From Nitrososphaeraceae archaeon (GTDB taxonomy: Archaea > Thermoproteota > Nitrososphaeria > Nitrososphaerales > Nitrososphaeraceae), in contig JANWJI010000159.1 in the NCBI GenBank assembly GCA_025449515.1, forward strand, positions 1 to 5,608: a stretch of DNA of 5,608 nucleotides, given 5' to 3'. The translations under genes were made by a program, and so were the position numbers. The notes under the pieces were generated by a model. That model was not told where the DNA came from and did not search any database. It saw nothing but the letters and a program-made list of their open reading frames with translations. The stretch's first letter is position 1. Every line of letters starts with the position of its first letter. This document shows positions 4,957-5,608 of this stretch, one piece after another.

Positions 4957-5298
4957 CCGGCAGTACAAAATTCGATGGATCTCGAGACGAGATAGAGATC
5001 ATTTCATGAATTCTGCCCATCTTGAAGTAGGGCCGATGGCTGGCAACCTCATCGGAATTTCTGTCTATTTCTTGGTAGAGCCTATAGGACAGAATTTTGA
5101 TCCAATATTTTGTAGATATACTCGTTCAAACAATCAAGGCTCAGTTTCATTTCATTTCATTTCATTCATGTTCGAACAAGTCTCTTCCTGAGAAGAGAAA
5201 TATAATTCAGTACTGCTGCTTTCATCTAAGGAAGTGTACTCGCACAATCCCCACATAGAATCACTCAATTATGATTATAGAAAAAATAATCGCATACG
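4957..5298. other. Gene-poor region with a series of hairpins after rpl19e
   Basis: No confident gene. A 61-codon + frame (5006-5191) resembles nothing I know and runs through the TTTCA repeat, so I do not call it. Four stems are visible on the + strand: 4979-4993 ('atctcg/cgagat', 3-base loop); 5033-5055 ('ccgatg/catcgg'); 5059-5094 ('ttctgtctat' with 'ata-g-gacagaa', ten pairs and one bulge); and 5181-5198 ('tctcttc/gaagaga', 4-base loop). A second 'gagatc' at 4995-5000 can compete for the arm of the first stem. The first may end the ribosomal-protein transcript; together they could mark a structured RNA. No SRP, RNase P or tRNA hallmark is complete. Confidence 0.4.
5145..5168 (+). repeat. 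TTTCA pentanucleotide tandem repeat
   Basis: Four perfect TTTCA units at 5145-5164 are followed by a shortened TTCA (5165-5168). It is non-coding as far as I can tell, and is a simple-sequence tract that could vary in copy number by slippage. An 8-bp palindrome, 'gttcgaac' (5170-5177), follows immediately. Confidence 0.9.
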
Positions 5299-5307
5299 CT
5301 ATAAATA
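5299..5307 (+). promoter_or_regulatory. TATA box of the FUN14-family gene
   Basis: 'ctataaata' is a near-ideal archaeal TATA box, preceded by a purine-rich stretch ('gaaaaaataa', 5280-5289). It is centred about 32 bases before the ATG at 5335, so transcription should begin around 5329 with a leader of only a few bases. Confidence 0.7.
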
Positions 5308-5334
5308 GGATTTTGAAAAGAGCCTATAGTGTAA

Positions 5335-5608
5335 ATGGGTATTGATATTTCTCCACTGGCTACAACTGCAACATCCATAGGATTCGGCGGAATTACCGGT
5401 TTTTTGATAGGGTATGCTATCAAGAAGGTTATGAAAATTATGTTAGTAATACTAGGTTTGTTGTTTGTTGCAGTCATTTCCTTGGAATACCAAAAGCTAA
5501 TTAGCGTAAACTGGAATAAAATCCAAACAGGTCTATCGAGCGCGTTAGGGAATGTTACCAATGGTCAGATACCTGGGACTCACGAAAATATTGCATCGAC
5601 TATGTCTA
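5335..5608 (+). CDS. FUN14-family small membrane protein (3'-partial)
   Basis: The frame opens at ATG 5335 and is still open at the window end (91 codons plus one base). The FUN14 pattern is clear: 'SIGFGGITGFLIGYAIKKVMKI' (14-35), a glycine-rich membrane segment ending in a lysine pair, then a second hydrophobic segment 'IMLVILGLLFVAVISL' (35-50), and 'YQKLISVNWNKIQ' (52-64), which matches the usual 'L...G.ISVNW..' stretch. Two membrane helices are expected in the part seen; family members are about 100-150 residues, so most of the gene is here. FUN14 proteins are best known from eukaryotic mitochondria (FUNDC1, mitophagy); the role of archaeal and bacterial members is unknown. The gene has its own strong TATA box and no obvious operon partner in view. 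From residue 65 on the sequence is polar and Asn/Gly/Thr-rich, so the C-terminal tail may be longer than usual. Confidence 0.88.
   Translation, partial: MGIDISPLATTATSIGFGGITGFLIGYAIKKVMKIMLVILGLLFVAVISLEYQKLISVNWNKIQTGLSSALGNVTNGQIPGTHENIASTMS

Noticed and set aside
5084..5100. 'ataggacagaattttga' resembles the ACAGAA element of RNase P RNA.
   Set aside because: The matching 5' core element (GGAAAGUC-like) and the rest of the RNase P layout are absent nearby.
5165..5186. 'ttcgaac' near 5171 resembles a tRNA T-loop.
   Set aside because: The flanking five bases do not pair, and no acceptor, D or anticodon arms can be built around it.
5006..5191. A 61-codon + frame after rpl19e.
   Set aside because: No recognisable family, no nearby TATA box at the proper distance, and it passes through the TTTCA repeat and several stems; chance frame more likely.
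5265..5561. A 98-codon minus-strand frame near the window end.
   Set aside because: It is opposite the FUN14-family gene, whose + frame shows the conserved family pattern and a TATA box.

Overview
The window reads as chromosomal DNA of a terrestrial ammonia-oxidising archaeon (Nitrososphaeria, formerly Thaumarchaeota), probably of the Nitrososphaera/Nitrosocosmicus kind. The evidence is: archaeal-eukaryotic information-processing genes (aIF2-alpha, Nop10, L32e, L19e); A/T-rich TATA boxes about 25-30 bases before starts with short or no leaders; moderately A+T-rich DNA; a secreted protein with a '...VFA|QQ' signal-peptide end; and a small protein of a type I recall from this group (DUF6659-like). 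The genus is inference.

Layout. 2-337 (+): C-terminal part of a secreted beta-helix protein, cut by the window edge and followed by a T-rich terminator tract. 707-1129 (+): a small exported Asn/Thr-rich repeat protein with a TATA box at leaderless distance. It converges on a minus-strand pair: aIF2-alpha (1530-2339) and Nop10 (1357-1521, only 54 codons). The Nop10 stop codon lies inside a 3 x 13-bp tandem repeat, with a palindrome beyond it. Divergent from aIF2-alpha is cobO (2586-3137, +), a corrinoid adenosyltransferase. Next come a DUF6659-like gene (3487-3864, +; TTG start preferred because a TATA box sits inside the longer reading frame) and the ribosomal pair rpl32e-rpl19e (4062-4496 and 4510-4956, +). 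A 378-bp gene-poor stretch with several hairpins and a TTTCA repeat follows. The last gene is the beginning of a FUN14-family membrane protein (5335 to the window end, +) behind a very clear TATA box.

The genes do not form one pathway. Two small housekeeping transcription units (translation initiation plus rRNA pseudouridylation; two large-subunit proteins) are interleaved with a cofactor gene, lineage-specific small proteins and envelope or secreted proteins. I see no mobile element, CRISPR array, tRNA or rRNA, and no clear new multi-gene system. The most unusual items are the internally duplicated secreted protein, the tandem repeat fused to the nop10 stop, the promoter embedded in the apparent DUF6659 N-terminus, and the hairpin-rich stretch after rpl19e.
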